Shown: positions 1-9,066, counted from the stretch's first letter. The stretch: 64,000 bases of DNA from VRUE01 sp963720805 (GCA_963720805.1 CAVRGT010000004.1:1-64000), one strand, 5' to 3'. Notes: generated by a model not told the origin, from the letters alone. A program made the numbers and translations.

Positions 1-33
1 CGGATCTGCGAGGGTGAATCGGTGGATTGAGGT

Positions 34-384
34 TTAGACAGCAGCGGGGGCAGGCTCGGCCGATGCGTCTTCGAAGAGCCAGCGGGTGCCGTAGCGGCGC
101 ATGTCCTCGACCAGGGGCACCAGGGCCTCGCCCTTCTCGGTCAGCGCGTACTCGACCCGCGGCGGCACCTCGGGGAAGGTGTGGCGCTCGACGATGGCCT
201 CCTCTTCCAGTGCCCGCAGGCGCAAGGAGAGCGTGCGCGGGCTGATCCCCTCCAGCGAGCGCTCCAACTCGCAAAAGCGACTAGACCCTTCGGCCAGGTC
301 GCGGATGACGAGAAGGGTCCACTTGCCACAGACCACTTCGGCCGTGCGACAGACGGGACATTGGGAGTTGGAAGCTGCACTCAT
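34..384 (-). CDS. HxlR-family winged-helix transcriptional regulator
   Basis: A 116-residue protein of typical HxlR length. It has a CxxC pair at residues 9-12, then a CGKW-type segment and a winged helix containing RTLSLRLRALEE, as in the HxlR/YodB family. These proteins are dimeric DNA-binding regulators, some of them thiol- or aldehyde-responsive. The N-terminal cysteines make redox sensing possible, but that is inference. A near-perfect inverted repeat lies 35-72 bp upstream of the ATG and is a plausible autoregulatory operator. The gene is transcribed away from the pilus operon that follows, so no functional link is implied. Confidence 0.9.
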   Translation of the reverse strand: MSAASNSQCPVCRTAEVVCGKWTLLVIRDLAEGSSRFCELERSLEGISPRTLSLRLRALEEEAIVERHTFPEVPPRVEYALTEKGEALVPLVEDMRRYGTRWLFEDASAEPAPAAV

Positions 385-418
385 GGTCGAAACGAGGCGG
401 TTTGTGGCGATTGCCTCG

Positions 419-456
419 CTTCAGCAAGTGTAGCGACATAGCTTCACTTACTGAAG
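419..456. promoter_or_regulatory. inverted-repeat operator candidate for the HxlR regulator
   Basis: CTTCAGCAAGTG (419-430) and CACTTACTGAAG (445-456) are 12-bp arms with one mismatch and a 14-bp spacer, in the divergent region between the HxlR gene and the first pilin-like gene. Position and symmetry suit a dimeric winged-helix repressor. The assignment to the neighbouring HxlR is inferred. Confidence 0.5.
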
Positions 457-538
457 TTTTGGCCGATCGGCGCTGGACAGCCGTCTGCGCAGGCCACCCA
501 GGTTAAAGCGAAGCCCCCGCGCAACCGATGGACCCTGC

Positions 539-1879
539 ATGACGCCACCCGGGCGCAAGCCGCTGCATGGGGAAGACGGGTTCGCCCTGATCGAGGTACT
601 CGTCAGCGCCCTGATCCTCGCCATCGTCGCCGCCGGCGTGATGGCCGTGCTGCAGGCGACAACCCGCTCCGCCGCCGACGAGCGCCGCCACGCCGAGGGA
701 TTTGCGATCGCCCAGGAAGACCAGGCGCGCCTGCGCTCGATGCGGCTCTCGGCGCTCAACCGACTCAGCGAAGAACGGTCGGTGACCCTGGAAGGAAACT
801 CCTTCACGGTCAAATCGGAAGGCGTCTTCGTCAACAACTCGACCAGCCAGCCCTCCTCGTGCACCAGCGGCGCCACCTCGGCCGACTACGTGCGGATCAC
901 CTCGACGGTCAACTGGGACAGCCACGCCAACCGGCCGCCGATCGTGATGCAGAGCATCGTCTCGCCCTCGAACGGATCGCTCGACCCCAACCACGGCACC
1001 CTGGTGATCACGACCAAGAACGCGGCCGGAGAACCGCTCTCGGGGGTCGGCCTCTCGGCCACCGGCGTCGGCACCTTCACCGGCACCAGCGACTCCACCG
1101 GGTGCGCCAACTTCACCGATCTGCCGGCCGGCAACTACAGCGTCACGCCGACCTCGGCGGGCCTGGTCGACCTACACGGCGATACGGCCAAAGCACTGAC
1201 GACCAGCGTCGTCGCCGGTGGTACCAACACCTTCCCGATCCTGCTCGACTACGGCGCGAGCCTGCCGGTCGAATTCGAAAGGCGAGTCGGCAGCAGCTCG
1301 ACCTACGCACCGGCCAAGGTCGACTCGCTCTACGTCTACAACGTCCTGATGAACCCGGCGAAACCGTACTGGGCGCCGGGCAAAGTACGCACCTCCAGCA
1401 TCACCGCGACCCCGGTCTTCCCCTTCACCAGTCCCGACACCGTCTACGCCGGGGCCTGCGCCGTGAACGATCCGGGGGTCGGCGTCGGCGAGGGCAGCGT
1501 CACCCTCTCGCCCGGCAAAACCTACGCGCCGACCTTGAAATTGAAAGTGCCGGCGCTGGAACTGACCGTGAAGAACGGCTCGTCGGCGATCAGCGGCGCC
1601 ACGGTGATGATCACAGACGAAAATTGCGAACCCGAAGGCAAAACCCTGACCCGCACGTACACCACCGAATCGCTGGGGCACCAGAGCAGCGCGAGCAACG
1701 GAACGGCTGAATACGCGCTGCCCTACGGCACCTACGAAATCTGCGCATCCGGCGTTGTCTCCAGTCACAGCCGGCGGCTCTACTCGAAAAAAGTCAAAGT
1801 CCAGAGCTTCACCTCGAGCAAGGTGGAATCTCTCGACATCGCGGGCAACGGCTCGGAAAAAGACCGGGCCTGCCCATGA
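539..1879 (+). CDS. PilV-like minor prepilin with carboxypeptidase-regulatory-like domain
   Basis: A 446-residue protein beginning with a class III (type IV prepilin) signal. A 14-residue leader ends in Gly14, followed by FALIEVLVSALIL with Glu at mature position 5, then a hydrophobic alpha-1 helix. PilD would cleave after Gly14 on the inner face of the membrane. The rest is Thr/Ser-rich and looks like tandem beta-sandwich (CarboxypepD_reg/Cna-B-like) modules, for example around residues 150-200 and 340-440, typical of surface-exposed minor pilins. It starts an operon of three prepilin-like genes and overlaps the next gene by 4 bp (ATGA). The ATG at 539 is the only start that keeps the leader. 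Function as a minor pilin is inferred from the leader and context. Confidence 0.85.
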   Translation: MTPPGRKPLHGEDGFALIEVLVSALILAIVAAGVMAVLQATTRSAADERRHAEGFAIAQEDQARLRSMRLSALNRLSEERSVTLEGNSFTVKSEGVFVNNSTSQPSSCTSGATSADYVRITSTVNWDSHANRPPIVMQSIVSPSNGSLDPNHGTLVITTKNAAGEPLSGVGLSATGVGTFTGTSDSTGCANFTDLPAGNYSVTPTSAGLVDLHGDTAKALTTSVVAGGTNTFPILLDYGASLPVEFERRVGSSSTYAPAKVDSLYVYNVLMNPAKPYWAPGKVRTSSITATPVFPFTSPDTVYAGACAVNDPGVGVGEGSVTLSPGKTYAPTLKLKVPALELTVKNGSSAISGATVMITDENCEPEGKTLTRTYTTESLGHQSSASNGTAEYALPYGTYEICASGVVSSHSRRLYSKKVKVQSFTSSKVESLDIAGNGSEKDRACP

Positions 1880-2565
1880 GCCTCCCCAGCCAGATCGGAG
1901 ACGAGAACGGCACGACCCTGGTCGAGTTGATGGTCGCGCTGATGGCGGGTCTGGTCATCCTCTCGGCGCTGACGATGGTGATCCTCACCACCCTGCACGG
2001 ATCGAGCCGGATAAGCGCCCGAGTCCACGCCACGCAGAGTGCCCGGCTCGGCATGACGAAGCTGATGCAGGAGCTCCACTCCGCTTGCGTCACTCCTGAA
2101 ATCGCCCCGGTCAGGACGGGGAGCACCGGCTCCTCGCTGCAGTTCATCCACCAGACGGGCTCCGCCGTCTCGCCCACGCCGGTCTACAGCGAAGTCAACT
2201 TCAGCGGCGGGTCCCTGATTCAGCAGGACTACAGCGTGACGGGCACCTCGCCTAACTGGAGCAAGGGCGCCGCCGTCGGCTCGCCGCGGGCGCTGCTCGA
2301 AGACGTCGCGCCGCTGGCGCCGAGCAGCACGATCTTCACCTACTACTCCTACAAAGGCGGCACGGTCTCCGAAACTCCGCTGACGGTGCCGCTCAGCGTA
2401 GAAGGCGCCGCCCTGGCGGTCGAGGTCCACGCGGCGCTCAGCGCCGCCCCGTCGACCACCCCGGTGGCCGACGCCGGGTCCGACGCGGCGATCCAGGACA
2501 CCGCGACGCTGCGCCTCACTCCCCCCTCGTTCAACGAAGGATCGCCGGCCCGGCCATGCCAGTGA
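1876..2565 (+). CDS. PilW-like minor prepilin
   Basis: A 229-residue protein with a 12-residue leader ending in Gly12, then TTLVELMVALMAG with Glu at mature position 5 and a hydrophobic helix. This is the N_methyl (PF07963-type) signature. The remainder is Ser/Thr/Pro-rich with no recognised domain. It is translationally coupled to the preceding PilV-like gene (ATGA overlap) and overlaps the next gene by 10 bp. The order PilV-PilW-PilX-like matches minor-pilin clusters in other type IV pilus systems, which prime pilus assembly. The specific role here is inferred. Confidence 0.82.
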   Translation: MSLPSQIGDENGTTLVELMVALMAGLVILSALTMVILTTLHGSSRISARVHATQSARLGMTKLMQELHSACVTPEIAPVRTGSTGSSLQFIHQTGSAVSPTPVYSEVNFSGGSLIQQDYSVTGTSPNWSKGAAVGSPRALLEDVAPLAPSSTIFTYYSYKGGTVSETPLTVPLSVEGAALAVEVHAALSAAPSTTPVADAGSDAAIQDTATLRLTPPSFNEGSPARPCQ

Positions 2566-4214
2566 GAAACCGCGACAACGAGGCGGGCTTCACGATGATC
2601 GCGACCGTGATCGGCCTCTCGCTGGTCTCCGCCCTGGTGCTCGTCGCGCTTACCGCCGTCAACGGCGACAGCCACCTGACCGCCCACGACCTGCGCCAGA
2701 AGCAGGCCTACGAGGCGGCGAAGGCCGGGATCGACGACTACGCCTTCCATTTGCACGCCAACAACAGCTACTGGACCTCGTGCGCGAGCGTCGCGGCGCC
2801 GAACGCAGTGAACCTGAAGCACAACTCACCCGATGAAGCGACCAAACGACTGAAAGTCCCCGGGCAGACCGGCGCTGAATACGCGATCGAACTGCTCCCG
2901 TCGACAACGCAGTCGACCTACACGCAGTGCGACACGACCCACGCCACCGAAAGCATGCTGCAGTCAAAAGACCCGCTGAAGGGGACCTTCCGCATCCGCT
3001 CGACCGGCTTCGACGGCGACGCCAAAGCCACGCTGGTGGCGACCTTCAAGCCCGCCAGCTTTCTCGACTACGTCTACTTCACCCAGCGCGAGACCTCCGA
3101 CCCGGTGACCTACGGCAGCGAATCGCTGATCAACGCCGCCGAAACCCAGTGCGGCAAGACGATTGCCGAAGGCCGCTACAACGATGAAATCCTCTACAAA
3201 AAGGGCTACTGCGACGCGATCTCCTTCGTCACCGGCGACTACATCAACGGGCCGATGCACACCAATGACGCCTTCGCGATCTGCGGCACCCCGACGCTCG
3301 GTGGCTCCGCGGCCGATCCGGTCGAGGTCAGCGGCCCGCCACTCGGCTGGTTCTCGACCTCGGAAATCCCCCACTCGCACTCCAGCTGCAACGGCTCGGA
3401 AAAAAACTTCAAAGGCACGCTGACGGCCAACTCGGCCGTGCTCACACCCCCTTCCACCAACAGCGAACTGGAAGCGATAGCGGAAGCGAAATTCACCTAC
3501 AAAGGCCAGGTGCGGATCTGCCTCAGCGCCAAAAACATGACCGTGATGACGTTGACCGCGACCGGAACCTGCGCCAAACCGAGCAGCACCCTCTACAGCG
3601 GCTCGATCCCGGCAAACGGCGTCGTTTACGTCAAGAGCGGTACCTGCTCGAAAACCTATACGCCCTACAACGTCCAGTACGCGATCACCTCGCCGCCCTC
3701 GGAATGCGGCAACGTCTACCTCGAAGGCAACTACACCGGTCAGCTGACGATCGCCGCCCAGAACGACATAGTCATCACCGGCAACGTCTGTCTCGAAACC
3801 TGCTCGAACAAACCACCGATGAAAGGCGAAGGCGTGCTCGGCCTCGTCGCCAACAACTTCGTGCGGATCTACCACCCGCACTCCGAATCGAAAAACTATT
3901 ACGGCGAATACGAATGCAGCGCCAACGCCACCGGGTCGCTCGAAGGCGTGACGATCGACGCGGCGATCCTGGCGATCGCCCACTCCTTCATCGTCGACGA
4001 CTACAACTGCGGCAACAAGCTCGGCACGCTGACCGTCAACGGCGCGATCGCGCAGAAGTTCCGCGGCGCGGTCGGCACCGGCAGCGGCGGCTACGGCGGC
4101 ACCGGCTACCTGAAGGAATACACCTACGACAGCCGGCTCAAGTACATCGAGCCGCCGAGCTTCATCGCGCCGGAAAAAACGGCCTGGGTGATCGGCCGCG
4201 AGACGCTCGAATGA
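2556..4214 (+). CDS. PilX-like pilus-associated protein lacking the +5 glutamate
   Basis: A 552-residue protein with a short leader ending in Gly11, then FTMIATVIGLSLVSAL and a hydrophobic stretch. Mature position 5 is Ala rather than the usual Glu, as in GspK/PilX-type tip components that do not need Glu5. The long C-terminal part contains many paired cysteines (for example CGKTI, CDAISF, CGTPTL and CSKTYTPYN) and Tyr/Ser-rich beta segments. This suggests a disulfide-stabilised extracellular head. It is the last of three overlapping prepilin-like genes, and pilM follows after 44 bp. Candidate tip or adhesin subunit, by inference. Confidence 0.72.
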   Translation: MPVRNRDNEAGFTMIATVIGLSLVSALVLVALTAVNGDSHLTAHDLRQKQAYEAAKAGIDDYAFHLHANNSYWTSCASVAAPNAVNLKHNSPDEATKRLKVPGQTGAEYAIELLPSTTQSTYTQCDTTHATESMLQSKDPLKGTFRIRSTGFDGDAKATLVATFKPASFLDYVYFTQRETSDPVTYGSESLINAAETQCGKTIAEGRYNDEILYKKGYCDAISFVTGDYINGPMHTNDAFAICGTPTLGGSAADPVEVSGPPLGWFSTSEIPHSHSSCNGSEKNFKGTLTANSAVLTPPSTNSELEAIAEAKFTYKGQVRICLSAKNMTVMTLTATGTCAKPSSTLYSGSIPANGVVYVKSGTCSKTYTPYNVQYAITSPPSECGNVYLEGNYTGQLTIAAQNDIVITGNVCLETCSNKPPMKGEGVLGLVANNFVRIYHPHSESKNYYGEYECSANATGSLEGVTIDAAILAIAHSFIVDDYNCGNKLGTLTVNGAIAQKFRGAVGTGSGGYGGTGYLKEYTYDSRLKYIEPPSFIAPEKTAWVIGRETLE

Positions 4215-4258
4215 GCGCCTGCAATTTCGAATTCTAGGTAGCGGGGGGCAAAGGTTCT

Positions 4259-5422
4259 GTGGCCGTTTGGTCGATGCAAACTGCAATGGGGCGCTTCACC
4301 TCAATCCTGAAGGCGGATATGCCGTCGCCAAAGCTGGGCCTGCCGTCGCTGAAGAAGAGCAAGGGCAGGGAGTCGGCCGTGGTCGGCCTCGAGATCGAGG
4401 CCGGCAGCATCGGCGCGGCGGAAGTGCACAGCAACGGCGCCGCGCACGTCAGCGCCGTCGCCACGGCGCCGCTCTCGCCCGAGGCCTTCCACGACGGCGA
4501 GGTCGCCGATCCGCACAGCGTCGCCGAGGCGCTCAGCGAGCTCTTCGCCGAGCACAAGCTGAGCAAACGGGTGCGGCTCGGCATCGCCAACCAGCGGGTC
4601 GTCGTCCGCACCCTGCGCCTGCCCGCGATCGAGGACCCGGCGGAGCTCAACTCGGCGGTCCGCTTCGCCGCCCAGGAGCAGATCGCGATGCCGCTCGAGC
4701 AGGCCGTGATCGACCACCGGGTGGTCGGCGGGATCGGCGCCGTGGAGGGGGCGGCGCCACAGGTCGACGTGATCGTCGTCGCCGCCCGCCGCGACATGAT
4801 CGCCGCCTCGCTGAGGCCGCTCAAAGAAGCCGGCCTCGAGCCGGTCGGGGTCGACCTCTCAGCCTTCGGGATGATCCGCGCCCTCGGCGAGATTGCGGCT
4901 CCCGCCGAGCCGGACGGCCAGCCCGCCACGACCGCGGTCCTCTATTGCAACGTCGGCGACGTCACCAACCTCGCCGTCGCCAAGGGCCGCTCCTGCCTCT
5001 TCACCCGCGTCTCCCCGGTCGGCCTTGAGGACATCGCGGCCGGCTTCGCCGGCGCCACCGGCCTCAGCCCCGAACACGCCCGCCAGTGGCTCGAACACGT
5101 CGGCCTGGAGCGGCCCGTGGCCGAGATCGAGGGCGACCCTGCCACGGTCGCCCGGGCTCGCACCGCGCTCGAGAACGGTGCCACGGCGCTGCTCGACGAG
5201 CTGCGCCTCTCGCTCGACTTCTACGGCGCCCAGGAGGCGGCCGTTCCGGTGGAGCGGATCGTCCTCTGCGGCCCCGGCAGCGTCATCGCCGGCCTCGCCG
5301 CGCAGATGGAGCCGGTGCTGGGCCTGCCGATCTCCGCCGGCCGGCCCGAGGCGCTCGGCGACCTCGATCCCGCCGCGGCCGCCCGCCTCACCCTGCCCTT
5401 CGGACTCGCCCTGGAGCGCTGA
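4259..5422 (+). CDS. pilM: PilM, actin-like type IV pilus assembly ATPase
   Basis: A protein of up to 387 residues in the PilM_2 family. It has an FtsA/actin-like fold with VVGLEIEAGSIGAAEV near the N-terminus and LYCNVGDVTNLAVAKG in the second phosphate-binding region. In established systems PilM is a cytoplasmic ring protein that binds the N-terminal tail of PilN and links PilB to the inner-membrane platform. pilN follows 2 bp after the stop. The start is uncertain: GTG at 4259 lies behind a purine-rich GGGGGGCAAAGG stretch, while ATGs at 4274, 4286 and 4319 are in frame. The VVGLEIEAG strand is present with any of these. Confidence 0.9.
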   Translation: MAVWSMQTAMGRFTSILKADMPSPKLGLPSLKKSKGRESAVVGLEIEAGSIGAAEVHSNGAAHVSAVATAPLSPEAFHDGEVADPHSVAEALSELFAEHKLSKRVRLGIANQRVVVRTLRLPAIEDPAELNSAVRFAAQEQIAMPLEQAVIDHRVVGGIGAVEGAAPQVDVIVVAARRDMIAASLRPLKEAGLEPVGVDLSAFGMIRALGEIAAPAEPDGQPATTAVLYCNVGDVTNLAVAKGRSCLFTRVSPVGLEDIAAGFAGATGLSPEHARQWLEHVGLERPVAEIEGDPATVARARTALENGATALLDELRLSLDFYGAQEAAVPVERIVLCGPGSVIAGLAAQMEPVLGLPISAGRPEALGDLDPAAAARLTLPFGLALER

Positions 5423-5424
5423 GG

Positions 5425-6168
5425 ATGCGACCGGTCAACCTGATCCCCTCGGAGGAACGCCCGGGCGAGCGCCGGCCGATGCGCGGCGGGCCGCTTGCCT
5501 ACATCGTCGTCGGCGCCCTGGCCGCGGCGGTGATCGGCGTCGCCGTGCTCGCCGTCACCGGTAACCAGATCGCCGAAAGCAAGGCCGAAATCGCCAAGCT
5601 GAAGACGGAAACGGCCCAGGTCGAAGCCCGCGCCGCCGCCCTCGACGCCTACACCCAGTTCCACAGCCTGCGCGAACAGCGCGTCGCCACCGTCACCAGC
5701 CTCGCCGACAGCCGCTTCGACTGGCAGCGGGTGATGCAGGAACTGGCGTTGGTGCTGCCGAGCGACGTCTGGCTGACCAACCTGACCGGCACCGCCAATC
5801 CCGAAGTGGCCGTCGATGGCGCCGGAAGCGTGGCGCTGCGCAGCACGGTTCCCGGCCCGGCGCTGGAAATGACGGGCTGCGCGGTCAGCCAGGAAGCCGT
5901 CGCGGGTTTCGTCCAGGCGCTGAAAGACATCGACGGCGTCACCCGCGTCGGTGTGCAGTCCTCCACCCTTGGCGACAGCGCTGAAGGCGCTTCTGGCAGC
6001 GGCGCCTCGACTTGCCAGACAAGGAAGTTCATCGCCCAGTTCCAGATCGTCGCCGCCTTTGACGCGGCACCGATCGCCGCCACCGGTGAAGAAGCCGAAG
6101 CCGCGGCGCCAGAAGCCGCCCCGGCCGAAGCCGAAGCGACGCCGACGAGCGAATCGGAAGGCAACTGA
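5425..6168 (+). CDS. pilN: PilN, type IV pilus inner-membrane assembly protein
   Basis: A 247-residue protein starting MRPVNLIPSEERPGER, which carries the conserved PilN N-terminal NLIP motif that inserts into the PilM groove. One transmembrane helix at about residues 28-50 is followed by a periplasm-side coiled coil and a ferredoxin-like domain. PilN forms heterodimers with PilO in the pilus alignment complex. The start at 5425 is chosen because it preserves NLIP and sits 2 bp after the pilM stop; longer in-frame upstream reading is a shadow of pilM. An acidic Ala/Glu-rich tail ends the protein. The stop is followed at once by pilO. Confidence 0.9.
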   Translation: MRPVNLIPSEERPGERRPMRGGPLAYIVVGALAAAVIGVAVLAVTGNQIAESKAEIAKLKTETAQVEARAAALDAYTQFHSLREQRVATVTSLADSRFDWQRVMQELALVLPSDVWLTNLTGTANPEVAVDGAGSVALRSTVPGPALEMTGCAVSQEAVAGFVQALKDIDGVTRVGVQSSTLGDSAEGASGSGASTCQTRKFIAQFQIVAAFDAAPIAATGEEAEAAAPEAAPAEAEATPTSESEGN

Positions 6169-6169
6169 G

Positions 6170-7009
6170 ATGAAGTCCTCAAACCGCCTGATCGTTTCGA
6201 TCCTCGTCGTGGCGGTGCTGGCGATCGGCTTCTGGATGCTGGCCCTCGGCCCAAAGCGCGAAGAAGCCAGCGAACTCTCCGCCGAAGCCGAAACACAGCG
6301 CCTTGCACTGAGCGAAGCTCAGAACAAAGCGGCAGCAGCTACAGCCGCACGACGTGCCTTCCCCGCCGATTACCGCCAGCTCGTCGTCCTCGGTCAAGCG
6401 GTACCTGCCGGCGACGAAACCTCCTCGCTGCTGGTCGAGCTGAACAAAGTCGCGAAGAAATCGAAGATCACCTTCGACAGCATCAAACTCACCGGTACTG
6501 GAGAAACGTCCGCCCCGATCGCAACGGCCGCGCCCGAAGCGGCTCCAGCGGCGCCATCCAGTAATTCGGGGGCCGTGCCCGCCTCCTCGACCGTGCCGCC
6601 GACCGAGGCTGCCGCCTCAGTCCTGCCACTTGGGGCCACGATCGGCACCGCGGGCCTGGGGGTACTGCCCTACAGCCTCGACTTCCGCGGCAACTTCTTC
6701 CAGGTCGCCAATTTCATTAAGGGCATCGACACTCTTGTCCACACCGGCGAACCAAACGTGCTCGTAAACGGTCGCCTGGTCACCCTCGACGGCTTCGCCC
6801 TCAACGCGGATCCCAACTTCGACTTCCCCCACCTGGATGCGACCTTTGCCGTCACTACCTACGTCACCCCGCCGGAACAGGGCATCACCGCAGGTGCGAC
6901 AACCTCAGCTCCGGCGCCGATAACCACACCCGCGGGAGCGACGCAGGCAGCCGCCGGCTCAGCCGAATCCTCGCCGCCCAATCCGTCTGAAACGGTGGCA
7001 GCGCGATGA
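6170..7009 (+). CDS. pilO: PilO, type IV pilus inner-membrane assembly protein
   Basis: A 279-residue protein beginning MKSSNRLIVSILVVAVLAIGF, a single N-terminal transmembrane helix. It is followed by a coiled coil with Ala/Glu/Gln repeats (residues 35-65) and a ferredoxin-like PilO domain that includes FRGNFFQVANFIKGID. It partners PilN. Pro/Ala/Thr-rich linkers at about residues 120-155 and at the C-terminus are longer than in proteobacterial PilO. The ATG overlaps the end of pilN and the stop overlaps the next start (ATGA at 7006), so expression is coupled. Identity rests on topology plus the M-N-O gene order. Confidence 0.87.
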   Translation: MKSSNRLIVSILVVAVLAIGFWMLALGPKREEASELSAEAETQRLALSEAQNKAAAATAARRAFPADYRQLVVLGQAVPAGDETSSLLVELNKVAKKSKITFDSIKLTGTGETSAPIATAAPEAAPAAPSSNSGAVPASSTVPPTEAAASVLPLGATIGTAGLGVLPYSLDFRGNFFQVANFIKGIDTLVHTGEPNVLVNGRLVTLDGFALNADPNFDFPHLDATFAVTTYVTPPEQGITAGATTSAPAPITTPAGATQAAAGSAESSPPNPSETVAAR

Positions 7010-7932
7010 ACATGTTCAAAAAAGGGCCCGAGCTGAAAATGCCTGACGTCAAGGTGCCGGACTTCCTCCTCGACATCTACTACGACCTGAAGGAGCGGCA
7101 CCTGCTGCCCTTGGTGGCGATCCTGCTGGTCGCGATCGTGGCCCTCCCGATCGTGCTCAGCAGCGGCTCCGAAGCGCAAGAAGCCGAAACCGCCGTCGCC
7201 ACGCCGAGCGCGACGGTGAAGACCTCCAAGCTGGTCGTCGCCAAAGCCGCTCCCGGCCTGCGCGACTACAAGCGGCGCCTCAAGGGCGAGGCCGCGAGGA
7301 ACCCCTTCAAGCAGCAGTACGCGGAAGGGGAAGGCGAAGCAGGCAAGGAAGTCGGCAGCGAAGAATCGGTGCCGACCGAATCTTCCTCATCCACAACCAC
7401 GGGGACCGAAACGACGGAAACAACGGGCGGCAGCGAAGGCAACGGCGAACCGCCCGCAGGGAGCCACCTGCAGTACTTCTCCTTCGCGATCGACACCCGC
7501 GTGGTGCCCGTCACCAACTCGCAGAAGAAGCCGCAGCCCAGCGTCCGCCACAACCTGCCGGAGATGACGATGCTGCCCAGCCGCTCGGTTCCGGCGCTGA
7601 CCTTCATCGGCGTCACCAAGGACGAAAAGAAGGTGGTGATGCTGGTCTCCGACAAGGTCACCGGCATCTTCGGCGACGGCGCCTGCGTCGTCGGCTCCGA
7701 AGCCTGCCAACTGATCGCGCTCGAACCCGGCATCCCCGAGACGGTCGTCTACGGCGCCGATAGCCGCACCTACCGGATCGAGATCCTCAAGCTCCGCCTG
7801 ATCACCACCGACAAGCTCAACCGGGCCCCGCTCGGCGGCTCGAAGAAGAATGGCTCCAATGGCAAGCGCTCCTCGGAACGTAGGGGCCGCTCAGCCCAGG
7901 TACAGGTCGACCAGCTGGTCTCCGGCCAGTAG
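7006..7932 (+). CDS. PilP-like membrane-anchored pilus protein
   Basis: A 308-residue protein with a cytoplasmic N-tail, one transmembrane helix (LLPLVAILLVAIVALPIVL, residues about 34-52), a Ser/Thr/Glu-rich linker (about 110-150) and a C-terminal beta-rich domain containing PALTFIGVTKDEKKVVMLV. It occupies the position after pilO where proteobacteria have pilP, a linker to the secretin. Actinobacteria lack an outer membrane, so the partner must differ. The family is not recognised by sequence alone; the PilP-like role comes from position and architecture. The 3' end overlaps the convergent pilD gene by 42 bp. Confidence 0.6.
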   Translation: MNMFKKGPELKMPDVKVPDFLLDIYYDLKERHLLPLVAILLVAIVALPIVLSSGSEAQEAETAVATPSATVKTSKLVVAKAAPGLRDYKRRLKGEAARNPFKQQYAEGEGEAGKEVGSEESVPTESSSSTTTGTETTETTGGSEGNGEPPAGSHLQYFSFAIDTRVVPVTNSQKKPQPSVRHNLPEMTMLPSRSVPALTFIGVTKDEKKVVMLVSDKVTGIFGDGACVVGSEACQLIALEPGIPETVVYGADSRTYRIEILKLRLITTDKLNRAPLGGSKKNGSNGKRSSERRGRSAQVQVDQLVSGQ

Positions 7933-8640
7933 GCCGACCACCCCGCCGAGCGCCAGGAAGGGCCCGAACGGAATCGCCATCTTGCGGGCGCCGCTGCCGT
8001 GGCGGGCGATCAGCAAGAGACCGACGAGACTGCCGGCCAGCAGGGCGGCGAGAATCGCGGGGGCAACGGCGCGGCCGAGGAAGAGGCCCATCGTCGCCGC
8101 CAGCTTGACGTCGCCGAGACCCATCCCCGCCGGATAGGCGAGGGCGACGAGGAAGAAGAGGCCGCCCGCCGCGACCGCGGCGATTGCCCGCTCCGCCAGA
8201 CCCCCGGGATCGGTCGGCGCCGCGATCGCGACGCAGAGCACCGCGCCCGTGATCAGGACCTTGTTGGGAATGATCCGCTGCTCGAGGTCGGTCAGCGTGA
8301 CCACGGCCAGCATCGTCACGAAGACCAACCCAATTGCCGCCTCCGCCGCGTCGTCGCGGTAGACCAACACGGTCGCGACGAAGAGCAGCCCGACCGCCAG
8401 CTCGGTCAAGGGGTAGCGCGGCGAGATCGGCTCACCGCAGCAACGCGCCCTGCCGCGCAGCAGCAACCAGGAAATAACCGGCAGGTTGTCTCGCGCCCCG
8501 ATCTGTACCCCGCAGGAGGGGCACTCAGAACGCGCAAACGCGATCCCGATCCCGCGCGGGACCCGGTGCGCGACCGCCGTCGCAAAGCTGCCCGCAGCAA
8601 GGCCGGCAAGGAAGGCAATCAGCGCAACGCCAACCATCAA
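7891..8640 (-). CDS. pilD: PilD, prepilin leader peptidase / N-methyltransferase
   Basis: A 249-residue polytopic membrane protein of the A24 peptidase family. The two catalytic aspartates are visible in LTDLEQRIIPN (Asp118) and GLGDVKL (Asp177). The N-terminal cytoplasmic domain has a CPSCG pair (residues 40-43), but the second zinc pair is CC (67-68) instead of CxxC. It would process the class III leaders of the pilins in this window at the Gly|Phe/Thr junction and N-methylate the new terminus. It is convergent with the pilMNO operon. Confidence 0.93.
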   Translation of the reverse strand: MMVGVALIAFLAGLAAGSFATAVAHRVPRGIGIAFARSECPSCGVQIGARDNLPVISWLLLRGRARCCGEPISPRYPLTELAVGLLFVATVLVYRDDAAEAAIGLVFVTMLAVVTLTDLEQRIIPNKVLITGAVLCVAIAAPTDPGGLAERAIAAVAAGGLFFLVALAYPAGMGLGDVKLAATMGLFLGRAVAPAILAALLAGSLVGLLLIARHGSGARKMAIPFGPFLALGGVVGLLAGDQLVDLYLG

Positions 8641-8670
8641 TCGCGAGTTCTATCCAAGCCGCCGGGCGAC

Positions 8671-9063
8671 TCAGGCGCGCAGGTCGACCACGGCGCAGGG
8701 CAGATCATCGGCCCGCTCGACGATCTCCGGGTCACCCGAGAGAAGCTCAGCTTTGCGGGCGGCAGCAACAGCAATCGCGAAACAGTCGGCAAGGGCGATC
8801 GGATTCCTGGCCTTTAGCCTGGCCACCGAACGCATCATCGAGACCCCGGGCAGCTCCTCGGTCACACGAGTGCGGAGCTCAGCAAGGGTGCGATCCGCAT
8901 CTACTTCCCCGTGGTCGCGGGCCACCCGGTAGTGAACCTCGACCAGGTTGACCCAGCTCATCACGGGCCGCTCCATATCAAGCACGGCTGCCACTGCAGT
9001 CGCGGCGGGCTCATCGCCGTCCAGCCAGGCAAGCACCGCCCACGAGTCCAGGCACCGCGTCAC
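8671..9063 (-). CDS. VapC-type PIN-domain toxin
   Basis: A 130-residue PIN domain with the acidic metal site intact: Asp6 in CLDSWAVLAWL, Glu42 in VNLVEVHYR, Asp93 in ALADCFAIA and Asp111 in LSGDPEIVE. PIN toxins are Mg/Mn-dependent ribonucleases that often cut tRNA. It is paired with the AbrB-type antitoxin gene 3 bp upstream, giving a standard two-gene type II toxin-antitoxin cassette. All four acidic residues are kept, so activity is likely. Its RNA target cannot be read from the sequence. Confidence 0.88.
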   Translation of the reverse strand: MTRCLDSWAVLAWLDGDEPAATAVAAVLDMERPVMSWVNLVEVHYRVARDHGEVDADRTLAELRTRVTEELPGVSMMRSVARLKARNPIALADCFAIAVAAARKAELLSGDPEIVERADDLPCAVVDLRA

Positions 9064-9066
9064 TGC

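Noticed and set aside
457..538. A possible second c-di-GMP riboswitch before the pilV-like gene
   Set aside because: AAAGCGAAGCC superficially recalls the conserved joining region, but no P1, GNRA hairpin or GGCAAACC block could be formed.
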